NCBI GenBank assembly: GCA_023212725.1
Contig: JALBYF010000041.1
Coordinates: 62,001 to 126,000 of the forward strand
DNA length: 64,000 nucleotides
From: Tranzscheliella williamsii
Taxonomy: Eukaryota > Basidiomycota > Ustilaginomycetes > Ustilaginales > Ustilaginaceae
Reading direction: 5' to 3'
Position 1 is the stretch's first letter. The number at the start of each line of letters is the position of its first letter. A program made the position numbers and the translations under genes. Below, piece by piece: positions 1 to 8,509 of this stretch. The notes under the pieces were generated by a model. The model saw only the letters and a program-made list of their open reading frames with translations, was not told the DNA's origin and ran no database searches.

Positions 1-757
1 ATGCAAGCTGGGCTGAGTTCGTGCGACAGAGGTGTACTAAAACAACCGCAATGAGCTGCGTTGGAGAAAGTGACGTGTGTAGAATAGCATCCAAGGATCT
101 ACTGGTGGATAGACATGGATGAGGAACGATGGATGAAGGTAGTCAACATTCGTGGTGATGCTGCGCGAGGGGCTGACATTTCACGATGGCGTTGATTTCG
201 TTCTGCCCGACCTGACTTGCTGGGCCGCTTTGGGGGGCGTATGACGACAGGTAAACTTTTACTCAGCAAAGTCAACGGTACCGTCTAACTCTAGCTTTCT
301 TGGAATACAAACTTGAAAGCTGACCGTCGTGGTTGGTGTTTACGTGGTGGTCCAAGTTTTTATTTGGCCACTCTCTCACAATTGAAACCTGGCTAACGCA
401 AAATATCACAACGGACAGAAACGGGTCAATACAAGTCATTTGACCTTAGGATCCGAGATGAAAACATCTACTTGAAGCTTGGCAATTGGAACCAGCTGAC
501 CTTGCCTCTTATATATAGCATGCGATTGTACCGTGCGAGAATTGAATCGTCCCGTCCGTTTCCATTCGCGCTACAGCCATGGCCCTAACAGGTACTATCC
601 TCAAGACGATGAACACTACTGAACGAAGAGGAACAAGCATCTATGGTTCGTTTCAACCTTTCCCGTATGTAAGGGAAGCGGACACAGCAGCTAGGTGTTT
701 CGTCAGTTGCAGTAGATCAACAGAAGTGAGGAAGAGGGCTCAGATGGGCGGCTGCAA
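1..757. other. Left-edge non-coding stretch
   Basis: I find no credible gene here. A TATATATA run at 510-517 lies about 60 bp before an ATG at 579 in a good context (CAGCCATGG). The 60-codon frame that follows has no recognisable protein character, and its end overlaps the 3' end of the minus-strand ABM gene. It may be a promoter for an unrecognised transcript, or chance. Confidence 0.4.
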
Positions 758-1280
758 TTAGGTCATGTAGTCGAAATACTGGATGTCGATCTTGTTGCTA
801 AGCTCTTTACCCCTGGACATAAGCTGCTGAATATGTTCACCAGCATGATGCTGTTCTACAGCGATGTTGCTACCCTTGTTGTCGTATTGCTCTGTAACGC
901 GAGAACGACCGTAGGGAGGCGACGAACGGTCAGCGGTAGTTTGAAACGTATGTTCGTTGGTGAGTGTGACATACCAAAAACAATGATCGTGTTGGGGTCT
1001 TTGATGCTTCGAGCAGGCTGGTAGCCCAGGCAGTTGGGCTCTTCGTCCGACAGAGCTCGAGCGGTGATCTTCTTAAGAAGGGCCTCGACCTCATCAGCCT
1101 CGGCCTTGCCCTTACATTCAATGCTATCACACAAAGAAGAGACGAGTTAGTAACGGTGAAGGACAGAGCAACTCAACATCGCTCCAAGAGGCCACCTGTA
1201 AGGTCTTGTCTAACCGGACGTCGGTAATGGCAAGGGACTTACGTGGCTAGAAGGATGAACTTTCCGGTGGGAGCAGACAT
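758..1280 (-). CDS. Antibiotic biosynthesis monooxygenase (ABM)-fold small protein
   Basis: Three exons on the minus strand: 1280-1243, 1123-975 and 891-758, joined across GTAAGT..TAG and GTATGT..CAG introns, give about 106 residues. The start is MSAPTGKFILLAT. The spliced protein then shows a helix rich in Glu and Lys (KAEADEVEALLKKI), a segment NCLGYQPARS, and a strand NTIIVFEQYDN, followed by an AVEQHH..HIQQLM helix. This order is typical of dimeric ABM/YgiN-like ferredoxin-fold proteins, which cover quinone oxidases, haem-degrading enzymes and proteins of unknown substrate. The family call rests on that pattern; no substrate can be inferred. It is divergent from the PQ-loop gene and shares a 592-bp spacer with it. 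Confidence 0.75.
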
Positions 1281-1872
1281 ATTAGCAGATCTTGAGTAGA
1301 TGGATTTGATGGGGATGGGGTGGAGGTGTAAGGCAAGGATGCAACGCAGTCACCCGATCGCAAGGCTAGCTCCAAAGTGTAGGTGAGGACGGCGGTAAGC
1401 TGACAGATAGATAGACTGCCGCATGATCTGGCGGTCGGTCGGCCCGTAGCTTAGGCTTCTACGACTAGCCGGTTGGTACGTGCCCGTACTGCAGCCTCCG
1501 TCATTATCGGGACCCGATACGAGCCGACCTACCTGTTAAGCCGTTTCCGTTTCTGCAGCACAGTGCATGCGGATGAAGTCATCGTAGTTATGGTTGGCTG
1601 AACTTTTTAGATTTTCGTTCTGTGACTTGTAATCGGCGCGTTGTTGAGCTGTCCAAAAGAGCTGGCGTTGGTTGGTTTGGTTGTCTGCGGAGAAGTCGCC
1701 GAAAGAAGAGCGAGTCACGAAATCCTGCCTGATAAGACTGAATTTGGCGTGCAGCTTCCTGCAACTTGCCGCTCGCAGCTCATCCTCTCCCTCATCAGCA
1801 ACCATCACGTCGCCCGACATCGTCCCAGTTTATCCTTCTCCCTCAGCGCCCTCCATAGCAGGCTTGGACATC
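1281..1872. promoter_or_regulatory. Shared spacer between divergent ABM and PQ-loop genes
   Basis: This 592-bp region separates two divergently oriented starts (1280 minus and 1873 plus), so it should hold both promoters. It is CT-rich near 1800-1860, just before the plus-strand ATG, as is common upstream of fungal starts. I see no clear TATA box or recognised operator. Confidence 0.45.
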
Positions 1873-3437
1873 ATGCGCTCGACTTTCACGAAAGCACTCA
1901 GCCTCTTGGCTGTAGCTGCTCTTCTTGCATGCATGGCAGCGTCCGTTTCAGCATCACCAGCATCAACATCGTTGGCTTCCATCTCCACCCTTCCATCGTC
2001 CACAGACTCGGAAGCGCTTTCAAAACACTCGCCACACCGCAAACACCGCGTAGAGAGTCTTCGCCAAGAATGGAGCAGCATCATGGGATGGTACGTCGCC
2101 GGACTTTCTGGTCCGCTGACATTGTTGATGGCCAGCTGATCACCTCGCTCTGCTTTTCATCCTCTTGTCGCGCCTCTGCGAATTATCTGCAGGGTCTCGT
2201 AAGTTGTCCGCCCGTGCGGGGTCCGCCGTTGGTCGTCGGCTTCATAGCCTTGGCGGCCAGCTGCCAGCGTCTGCGTCTGCGTCCGAGAGCCATATCAGCT
2301 AAGTCTTCCTCGTCCATCGTTTCTCTCTGCTACCCTAACTACGTTGGTCAATGCCGTCAGAATCGCTTGCTGGGTAATTGTCTATTCGCCGTACGTGTCA
2401 ACAACTTCACACCCCGTTCTGACCCTCTTGCTGTGCACCTCTCCCCCGCCTTCGGCCGGCATCGCATGCGGTATCCGTTCTGGTCCTTACATCTCCTCCT
2501 TCCTAGGTCTTGCCCTCTTTTAGTCAAATGCATCAAAACTACATTTCGAAATCCGCCGAGGGCCTTTCCATCACCTTTATCATCATTTGGTTTGCAGGTG
2601 ATGCGCTCAACGCTACTGGAGCCTATTACCAGGGTTTGCTGTGGACTATGGTATGCATTCTCGACTCTGATCCACCTTGACAATCGTTGCTCCTTTGTCT
2701 AACGTCGTATCCGGGTTCAATGCTTGAAATTTCTTTTTCGTTGCGGACAGATCATCCTTGCGCTCTACTACTGCGCCTGCGACTGTGTTCTCATCTTCCA
2801 GTACTGGTATTACGGCAAGTATTACCACCGAGGCGTAAAGATCTCTACGATTGCGGCGTCGCTGGAGGCAGACGAGCGGACGCCGTTGGTCGGCGACGGA
2901 AGCGTCATCGAGGACGACTACAGCGCCAAGGACGACGACGACGAGTCTTCGGTGCGCTCGCAGATCCTCATGTATTTGCTGGCGTCTCTGCTCGTTGTGG
3001 GTACGGGTGTTGCAGCGTGGTGGGTGGCCGAGCACAATGGAGGCGAGCAGCACGTGCCGAAGCACGGGCGGGGCGACGAGCCGGCGGGGTGGCGCTGGGA
3101 TGCGCAGGCGTACGGCTGGCTGAGCGCAGTGCTGTACCTGTCGAGCCGGGTGCCGCAGATCCTCAAGAACCGGACGACCAAGTGCGAGGGGCTCTCGCTG
3201 GCGCTCTTCGTCTTCGCCGTCGCCGGCAACCTGACGTACGTCGCCAGCATCCTCCTCAAATCAAGCGACCCCGAGTACCTCCTCGAGAGCGTCGCCTGGC
3301 TCGTCGGCAGCCTCGGCACCGTCTTCCTCGACTTTATCGTCCTCGGCCAGTTCATCCACTACCGCACCGCCCGCAAGGAGATTCACCGCCTCCGCCGCGC
3401 CAGCTTCGCACAGCACGCGCATCAGGAACACTCATAG
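1873..3437 (+). CDS. PQ-loop repeat vacuolar amino acid transporter, Ypq-like
   Basis: Best model: exons 1873-2090, 2193-2198 (a 6-base micro-exon), 2304-2390, 2524-2650 and 2751-3437, giving 374 residues. Splicing creates the first PQ-loop: IACWVIVYSPQMHQNY, then EGLSITFIIIWFAGDALNATG. The second PQ-loop is in the last exon: VLYLSSRVPQILKNR, then EGLSLALFVFAVAGNLTYV. About seven hydrophobic helices are expected, with an acidic loop (residues about 160-220) in the middle. Ypq1-3 of yeast and PQLC2/LAAT-1 of animals export basic amino acids across the vacuolar or lysosomal membrane; that role is inferred from family. The N-terminal 60 residues look like a signal or first helix plus a Ser/Ala-rich stretch, longer than in yeast Ypq proteins, so the start and micro-exon are the weakest parts. 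It is convergent with the SARAF-like gene. Confidence 0.82.
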
Positions 3438-3668
3438 CGCCGCGCCTCGCCGTGGCTGCCCACACCTTACCCACACTTTGCATGCCAACCTCCGCGTCCC
3501 TCCGCAGTTTCTGCCCATCTGTACGCGTCCGCACGCCCAATTCCGTTGCCTGTCGCGAGCAACATAGATAGATACCTTTGTAGGATGTCGTCATGCGTTC
3601 CGTCACTTTCTTGTATTGATAAATTGCAAGCCTGGTGCCGGTGTGCGGCACGCCAGTTGTACGTGCGG

Positions 3669-4688
3669 CTATCGATTGCGCGTGCCGCCGAAGCCGGTGC
3701 TGGGACGGAGCGCGGCGGTGCTGCCACCGGAGCCGCTAGCGAAGCCGGGGCCGAAGGGATCGTCGTCGAACCTCGGCCTGCGGTAGGGGCGGGAAGGGGC
3801 GTACGGGTCGTACGGGTCGTGCTGGTAGGAGGGGTAGGCGCGGTTGTTGGCGCGGGCCCGGTTGAGGGCGGCGGCGGCGATGCCGGCGACGCCGAGGCCG
3901 GTCCAGAAGCCGGGCTGTGGGAGCCAGCTGGAGGGGCCTGTGTGGGGGGATGCCGAGCTGGTGCCCGGCTCGTTCTTGGTGTAGGGCGGGGGCGGGGCGC
4001 TGTCGCCGCCGGGGCCCCAACCGGTGCCCCAACCCCCGCCGCCACCCCACCCTCCTCCTCCGCCGCCCCAACCTCCGCCGCCAGGGTGCGCGCCGCCGTG
4101 GCGCGAGCGGGCGCGTGTGCGGTAGGACTGCCAGAAGGACCAGGCGAGAAAGGCGAGGATGCCCACAAAGAGGAGCTGGAAACCGGCATCGAGCCAGCGC
4201 GCGCCATTGCCGCGCGAGTAGCCACGCCCCCCGTCGTCGCCGGCCGCGTAGAGGTGGTAGGTGAGGCCGCAGGAGCCCTGCAGGATGTACGGATCGGACG
4301 GGTAGTCGTAGCCCTCGCAGGAGACCTCGACGCGGCCCATGCGCACCGTCGCCGGCAGATCGGCCGTGCAGCTCCACTGCCCATCCCCCATCGCCACACA
4401 CTGCACCACATCCGGCCGGTACCACCGGCACGCCGCCCCAACACACGTCAGCTGCGCAACCGGCTCCGTCCGTCGGTACGCCGTCTTGGCACCCGCGTAG
4501 AAAGTCAGCGTCTTCACCGACGACATCGCCACCCGCCGCCCACCCCCATAGTGCGGCGACGACGGCCCATACGCCCCCACTCCCCCCGCCAGCACCATAC
4601 AGCACACCACCGCAACCAACCCCGACATCCAAGCCCGAACCCAGCCCCCCCGACGCCACCACCCAACCGAAGCGTGGAACGATGCCAT
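3669..4688 (-). CDS. SARAF-like store-operated calcium entry regulator (DUF1183/TMEM66)
   Basis: Single exon, 339 residues from the first ATG (MASFHASVG); the frame extends 15 codons further only through a TTG. Residues 23-41 form a hydrophobic signal or anchor segment. A Cys-containing luminal domain follows, with LTCVGAACRWYRPDVVQC, WSCTADLP, VEVSCEGYDYPSDPYIL and GSCGLTYHLY. A membrane helix lies near 171-192 (FQLLFVGILAFLAWSFW), then a cytosolic tail rich in Gly, Tyr and Pro. This order matches SARAF/TMEM66, an ER membrane protein that dampens store-operated calcium entry in animals. Fungi generally lack the STIM/Orai pair, so what it regulates here is open. A TATATATA box lies about 112 bp upstream. 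Confidence 0.85.
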   Translation of the reverse strand: MASFHASVGWWRRGGWVRAWMSGLVAVVCCMVLAGGVGAYGPSSPHYGGGRRVAMSSVKTLTFYAGAKTAYRRTEPVAQLTCVGAACRWYRPDVVQCVAMGDGQWSCTADLPATVRMGRVEVSCEGYDYPSDPYILQGSCGLTYHLYAAGDDGGRGYSRGNGARWLDAGFQLLFVGILAFLAWSFWQSYRTRARSRHGGAHPGGGGWGGGGGGWGGGGGWGTGWGPGGDSAPPPPYTKNEPGTSSASPHTGPSSWLPQPGFWTGLGVAGIAAAALNRARANNRAYPSYQHDPYDPYAPSRPYRRPRFDDDPFGPGFASGSGGSTAALRPSTGFGGTRNR

Positions 4689-5038
4689 CCTAGCCTTGAA
4701 GCCGCTCGGCGTACGCCCTGCTGACAAACGCAAAAGAGAGGGGACAGTCGTCGTCCTGGGTGTCGCTCCGAGATCGCGGTCGCCCTAGCCGGAGCAGTCT
4801 ATATATAGGTCAAGCCTCAAGCCGGGCCCAGTGACGTGGAAGTTTCTATGGCAACGTAGCAAAGCAACATCGAAACAAAGCTCAGCATCGGCACAAACCC
4901 CGCATATCTGACGTGGAGGTGACGGCATAACGTTGGCATTGTTAGATTTTGTGGATGCCGCCATCCTCTTCGCGTTCTATCATGGAGAGTGTGAGGCGTG
5001 CAGAACGAGACAGTGAAGGCAGCAGGGCAGACGGTGGG
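4689..5038. promoter_or_regulatory. SARAF-like gene promoter and carboxylase 3' flank
   Basis: A 350-bp spacer between two minus-strand genes. Apart from the TATA box listed separately, it holds an AT-richer stretch at 4840-4960. I see no coding signal. Confidence 0.4.
4800..4807 (-). promoter_or_regulatory. TATA box (TATATATA) of the SARAF-like gene
   Basis: An eight-base alternating TA run 112 bp upstream of the minus-strand ATG at 4688, inside otherwise GC-rich DNA. Similar spacing (103 and 113 bp) is seen upstream of the permease and the SDR gene. Confidence 0.5.
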
Positions 5039-8000
5039 TCAGAGGCGAGAGCGGTCGGCTTTTCTGCGCTGTGCAAAGGTGGGGACGCGCTCGCCGAGGA
5101 TGTCGAGGGTTCTGGCGATCCAGTCTCGGGTGTCGGCGGGGTCGATGACGGTGTCGATCTCGGCCATGGTGGCGACGTTGAGTGCCTTTCCGCGGTGGTA
5201 GAGCTGTTCGACGGCGTCTTGCTCGGCACGCTTTCGCTGCGCGGAGTCGTGGATTTGGGCGAGCTGCTTCTTCATGCTGAGCTGGACGGCGCCCTCGAGA
5301 CTCATGCTGCCAAACGAGCCGGCGGGCCAGCTGGCGCAGATCGAGTTGCGCAGCGTGCTGCCGCCGAGCATTGCCTGCGCGCCCAGGCCGAACGCACGCC
5401 GCAGGACGAGCGCGATGACGCGGCCGCCCGACAGCCCGAACTCGGCGGCTGCGGTGAACCAGTCGCCAAACGTCCGGAACGTGCCCCCGCTGCCGCCCGC
5501 ACCACGCTCGAACTCCGGGCCGACCATAAAGCCCGGCGTGTCGCAAAGACTGAGCAGATGCATGCTCCGCGTCCGCGACAGCATTGCCAGCAGCCGCATC
5601 GCCTTCAGCGCCGAGGCAAGATCAATCGCGCCGCCGATGGGCGAGCTGGGATCGCTAGCCAGCACGCCAACCGCCTTGCCCCGGATCCTTCCCAGCCCCG
5701 CGATGATGCTCAGCCCCCAACGCGGCGCAAGCTCCACAAAGGAATCGTCGTCGAGGATCAGAGAGATGACACGACGCATGTCGAACGCCCGTCTCCGCTC
5801 CTGGACGCTGGGCAAGCTCGTCCGCAACAGTTTCGGGTCGCTGGACGAGCTCCAATCTCGGCTGCAGAGTGTAGGCTCCACAAAGAACCTGACCAGCTTG
5901 CGCGCAGCTGCGGCTGCCTCCGCCTCGTTGTCGACGAGCACGTCGATGGCGCCTGTCTCCATATGGACGTGGACCGGCCCAATCTCTTCTGACTTGAAGA
6001 CCCCCAGCCCTCCGGCTTCGATCATCGCCGACCCGCCCATGCCGATCGAGGTGGTGGCCACATTGCTCGATCCCGCCAACGCCGTATTGCCACCTCGGGT
6101 TGCAATTACCACATCGCAGGTCCCGAGTAGAGCCGCATTGCCGGCGAAAACGTATCCGTTGGCGACACCCACGACGGGGATACCCAGCGCCTTGACCTCG
6201 CCCAGCAACGCGAACGATGGCGTCTGCAGGCCCGAGGCCACCGGAAAATCAGTATCGCCGGGCCTCCCGCCTCCGCCCTCTGCGTAGATCACCAGGGGCG
6301 CAGGATGGGCGATCACGGACGTAAAGAGGCGGTCCAGCTTTAGGTGGTGGAAGTAGCCCTGAGTTCCGGCGAGGACCATGTAGTCACCAACAGCAACAGC
6401 GACAGGATGGCCGTGCATCTTGGCCCAGCCGGTGATGATGCCGTCCCCGCTGGTTTTGCGTATCAGCTCTGGCGGCGGATAGCGGGCGGCTTGCGCGGCC
6501 AAGTTGAGATCTCCGAACTCGATGAGCGAATCAGAGTCCAGCAACATGCTCAGATTTTCTCGAGCCGTCTGGTAGCCACGACCATGGCGCTTCTGCACGT
6601 CCGCTGGTCGGCTCGCATCTGTCAGCAGTTCCCTTCTCTGCTGTAGCTCGGCTAGCTCAGGTCGGACCACGTCTGGGTCCTCCAATACGGCGATGGTGTC
6701 CTCGCTGCTGCTGGTATGTGCAGCCGTATCTGGTGTAAAGTCCACCAAAGGGTCAGAAGTGTTGACGACGGTGCCTTCGCGAGCCAGGACGGTGGATATC
6801 TTGCCAGCACAAGGCGCACGCACAATGTGCTCCATCTTCATCGCCTCGATGATGGCGATCTCCTGCCCAGCTTGGACCATAGCACCTGCTGCCAGCGGTA
6901 ACCTGATAAGCACACCTGAGATGTGAGAGTTGATAGACTGCGAGCCAGGAGGCCGCTCTCGAGTCACTTTCGTTGCAGCCGAGGGTTTGGAGTCTTTGTC
7001 GCTCACAGAATCTGCCGACAATTGCTTCTCCACCCGCGTGCTTGCAGCCAAGAGCTGCTCATACTTGTCGGACACGGTATGAATGTGGTGCTGTCCGAGT
7101 ACAACATCTTGATCGCTCAATAGTGCCAGCAGAAATGGCAAGTTGGTCTTGACGCCTTGGATGCTAGTTTCTAGCAAGGCACGATTCGCCGACTCGATGG
7201 CCGAGGCATAGGTAGGCGCAGAGACGATGAGTTTGGCCAAGAGACTGTCAAATCTCGTGTTTACCGAATAGGAGCCCGCTCTAGCGTGGGGCGCATGAAT
7301 GGCAGTGTCGATGCGAAGGTTTCTCCCTGTGGGGAAGGAAAGGGCAGAAATGGAACCGGAATTAGGGAGGGCAGAGCCATCCGCCTGCAAGGTCTCTGCA
7401 TTGATTCTTGCCTGAATAGCAAAGTCCGAGGGGAAGGGTGCTGCTTGTTGAGCCAGGCCAAGGTCAGCGAGAGACCTGCCCAACCCGACCAAGACCTGCA
7501 GCTGGACGAGGTCGAAGCCAGTGACTGCCTCGGTAACGGTGTGTTCGACCTGGATCCTCGGGTTCGCCTCCATGAAGTAGAAGCGATCTGTGCCGGCTTC
7601 GAGGAGGAACTCGAAGGTCGCCAAGCTGCGGAGACGCACGTGCTTTGCCATGCTGAGAGCTGCATCGATGATGCGCTGCCGAAGTGCCGGAGGGAGGTGC
7701 GGTGCTGGGGCTACTTCGACCATTTTTTGGTTGCGTCGCTGCAGCGAGCACTCCCGATCCCAGAAGTGGCAAACGTCCCCCTTCCCATCGCCAAGAACCT
7801 GAACCTCAACGTGTCGAGCGCCGACGAGGAAACGCTCGGCGTAGACCGTACCATCACCAAACGAAGTGGCCGCTTCGCGCGAGCATGACTCGAACGCATC
7901 TTGGATTGCTCTGCGGGTAGAGGCGGGGTCAGGCATGACTTGTACGATGCGAATGCCACGGCCCCCACCGCCCGAAGCTGCTTTGAGTATGATCTTATCT

Positions 8001-8509
8001 GGCGCTGTGAACGAAGAAGCGAACGACTGGATGCCTGCCAAGGAGGAAGAGGGGGAGGGATGCTGGGAACGGTCGAGCCTGCTACCAGAAAGCACGGGTA
8101 CCTCGAGGGACTGAGCCAGCTCTCTTGCCGATACCTTATTCCCCAACTGGAAGAGCTGCTCGGCAGTGGGCCCTAAAAAGACGATGCCGTTGTCATGGCA
8201 CAACTGCGAAAGGCCAGCATCTTCGGAGAGGAATCCATAGCCCGGAGCTACGAACCCAGCACGAGTGGAGCGAGCGGCGTCGACAATAGCTTGTGCGTCG
8301 AGATACGCTGCGGGCCCCTCGTCTGTAAGTTTGTGTCTATGTTCAGCGCGCAGGACATGGAGCGCATTGACCTCGGATGCTGTGTACAGCGCAACGGTTT
8401 CGATGGGCGGTGTGGTCTGGTCAAGCGGAAAGAGCTGGTAGGTGCGCTGGAGACGACATGCGATCTCCGACCTGTTAGCAATGAGGATCCTGATCGGCTG
8501 TAGCCCCAT
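5039..8509 (-). CDS. Single-chain biotin-dependent acyl-CoA carboxylase (BC-BCCP-CT)
   Basis: One uninterrupted exon, 1156 residues from the ATG at 8509; in-frame sequence upstream has only a TTG. Domain order: biotin carboxylase (about 4-450) with the ATP-grasp loop ASGGGGRGIRIV near 180 and MEANPRIQVEHTVTE near 315; biotinyl domain with EAMKMEH, target Lys558; carboxyltransferase N half (about 630-880) with AGTQGYFHHLKLDR near 714; C half (about 900-1150) with GGAIDLASALKAMR, CDTPGFMVGPEFE and DPADTRDWI. The order and the TQGYFHH motif resemble the homohexameric long-chain acyl-CoA carboxylases (LCC) described in mycobacteria and relatives, not the 2200-residue eukaryotic acetyl-CoA carboxylase or the two-subunit mitochondrial propionyl- and methylcrotonyl-CoA carboxylases. 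It should make a 2-carboxyacyl-CoA (malonyl or longer); the acyl substrate is unknown. I see no evident mitochondrial presequence. Bacterial transfer is inferred, not shown. Confidence 0.88.
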   Translation of the reverse strand: MGLQPIRILIANRSEIACRLQRTYQLFPLDQTTPPIETVALYTASEVNALHVLRAEHRHKLTDEGPAAYLDAQAIVDAARSTRAGFVAPGYGFLSEDAGLSQLCHDNGIVFLGPTAEQLFQLGNKVSARELAQSLEVPVLSGSRLDRSQHPSPSSSLAGIQSFASSFTAPDKIILKAASGGGGRGIRIVQVMPDPASTRRAIQDAFESCSREAATSFGDGTVYAERFLVGARHVEVQVLGDGKGDVCHFWDRECSLQRRNQKMVEVAPAPHLPPALRQRIIDAALSMAKHVRLRSLATFEFLLEAGTDRFYFMEANPRIQVEHTVTEAVTGFDLVQLQVLVGLGRSLADLGLAQQAAPFPSDFAIQARINAETLQADGSALPNSGSISALSFPTGRNLRIDTAIHAPHARAGSYSVNTRFDSLLAKLIVSAPTYASAIESANRALLETSIQGVKTNLPFLLALLSDQDVVLGQHHIHTVSDKYEQLLAASTRVEKQLSADSVSDKDSKPSAATKVTRERPPGSQSINSHISGVLIRLPLAAGAMVQAGQEIAIIEAMKMEHIVRAPCAGKISTVLAREGTVVNTSDPLVDFTPDTAAHTSSSEDTIAVLEDPDVVRPELAELQQRRELLTDASRPADVQKRHGRGYQTARENLSMLLDSDSLIEFGDLNLAAQAARYPPPELIRKTSGDGIITGWAKMHGHPVAVAVGDYMVLAGTQGYFHHLKLDRLFTSVIAHPAPLVIYAEGGGGRPGDTDFPVASGLQTPSFALLGEVKALGIPVVGVANGYVFAGNAALLGTCDVVIATRGGNTALAGSSNVATTSIGMGGSAMIEAGGLGVFKSEEIGPVHVHMETGAIDVLVDNEAEAAAAARKLVRFFVEPTLCSRDWSSSSDPKLLRTSLPSVQERRRAFDMRRVISLILDDDSFVELAPRWGLSIIAGLGRIRGKAVGVLASDPSSPIGGAIDLASALKAMRLLAMLSRTRSMHLLSLCDTPGFMVGPEFERGAGGSGGTFRTFGDWFTAAAEFGLSGGRVIALVLRRAFGLGAQAMLGGSTLRNSICASWPAGSFGSMSLEGAVQLSMKKQLAQIHDSAQRKRAEQDAVEQLYHRGKALNVATMAEIDTVIDPADTRDWIARTLDILGERVPTFAQRRKADRSRL

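Noticed and set aside
579..761. A 60-codon frame with a TATA box and good start context
   Set aside because: Its translation has no protein character, no family match that I can see, and it runs into the 3' end of the ABM gene.
3546..4724. A 392-codon plus-strand frame over the SARAF-like gene
   Set aside because: Antisense shadow of high GC third positions; its translation is low-complexity Ala, Gly, Arg and Pro.
4949..6287. Long plus-strand frames antisense to the carboxylase
   Set aside because: The minus strand codes for recognisable catalytic motifs throughout; the antisense frames show none.
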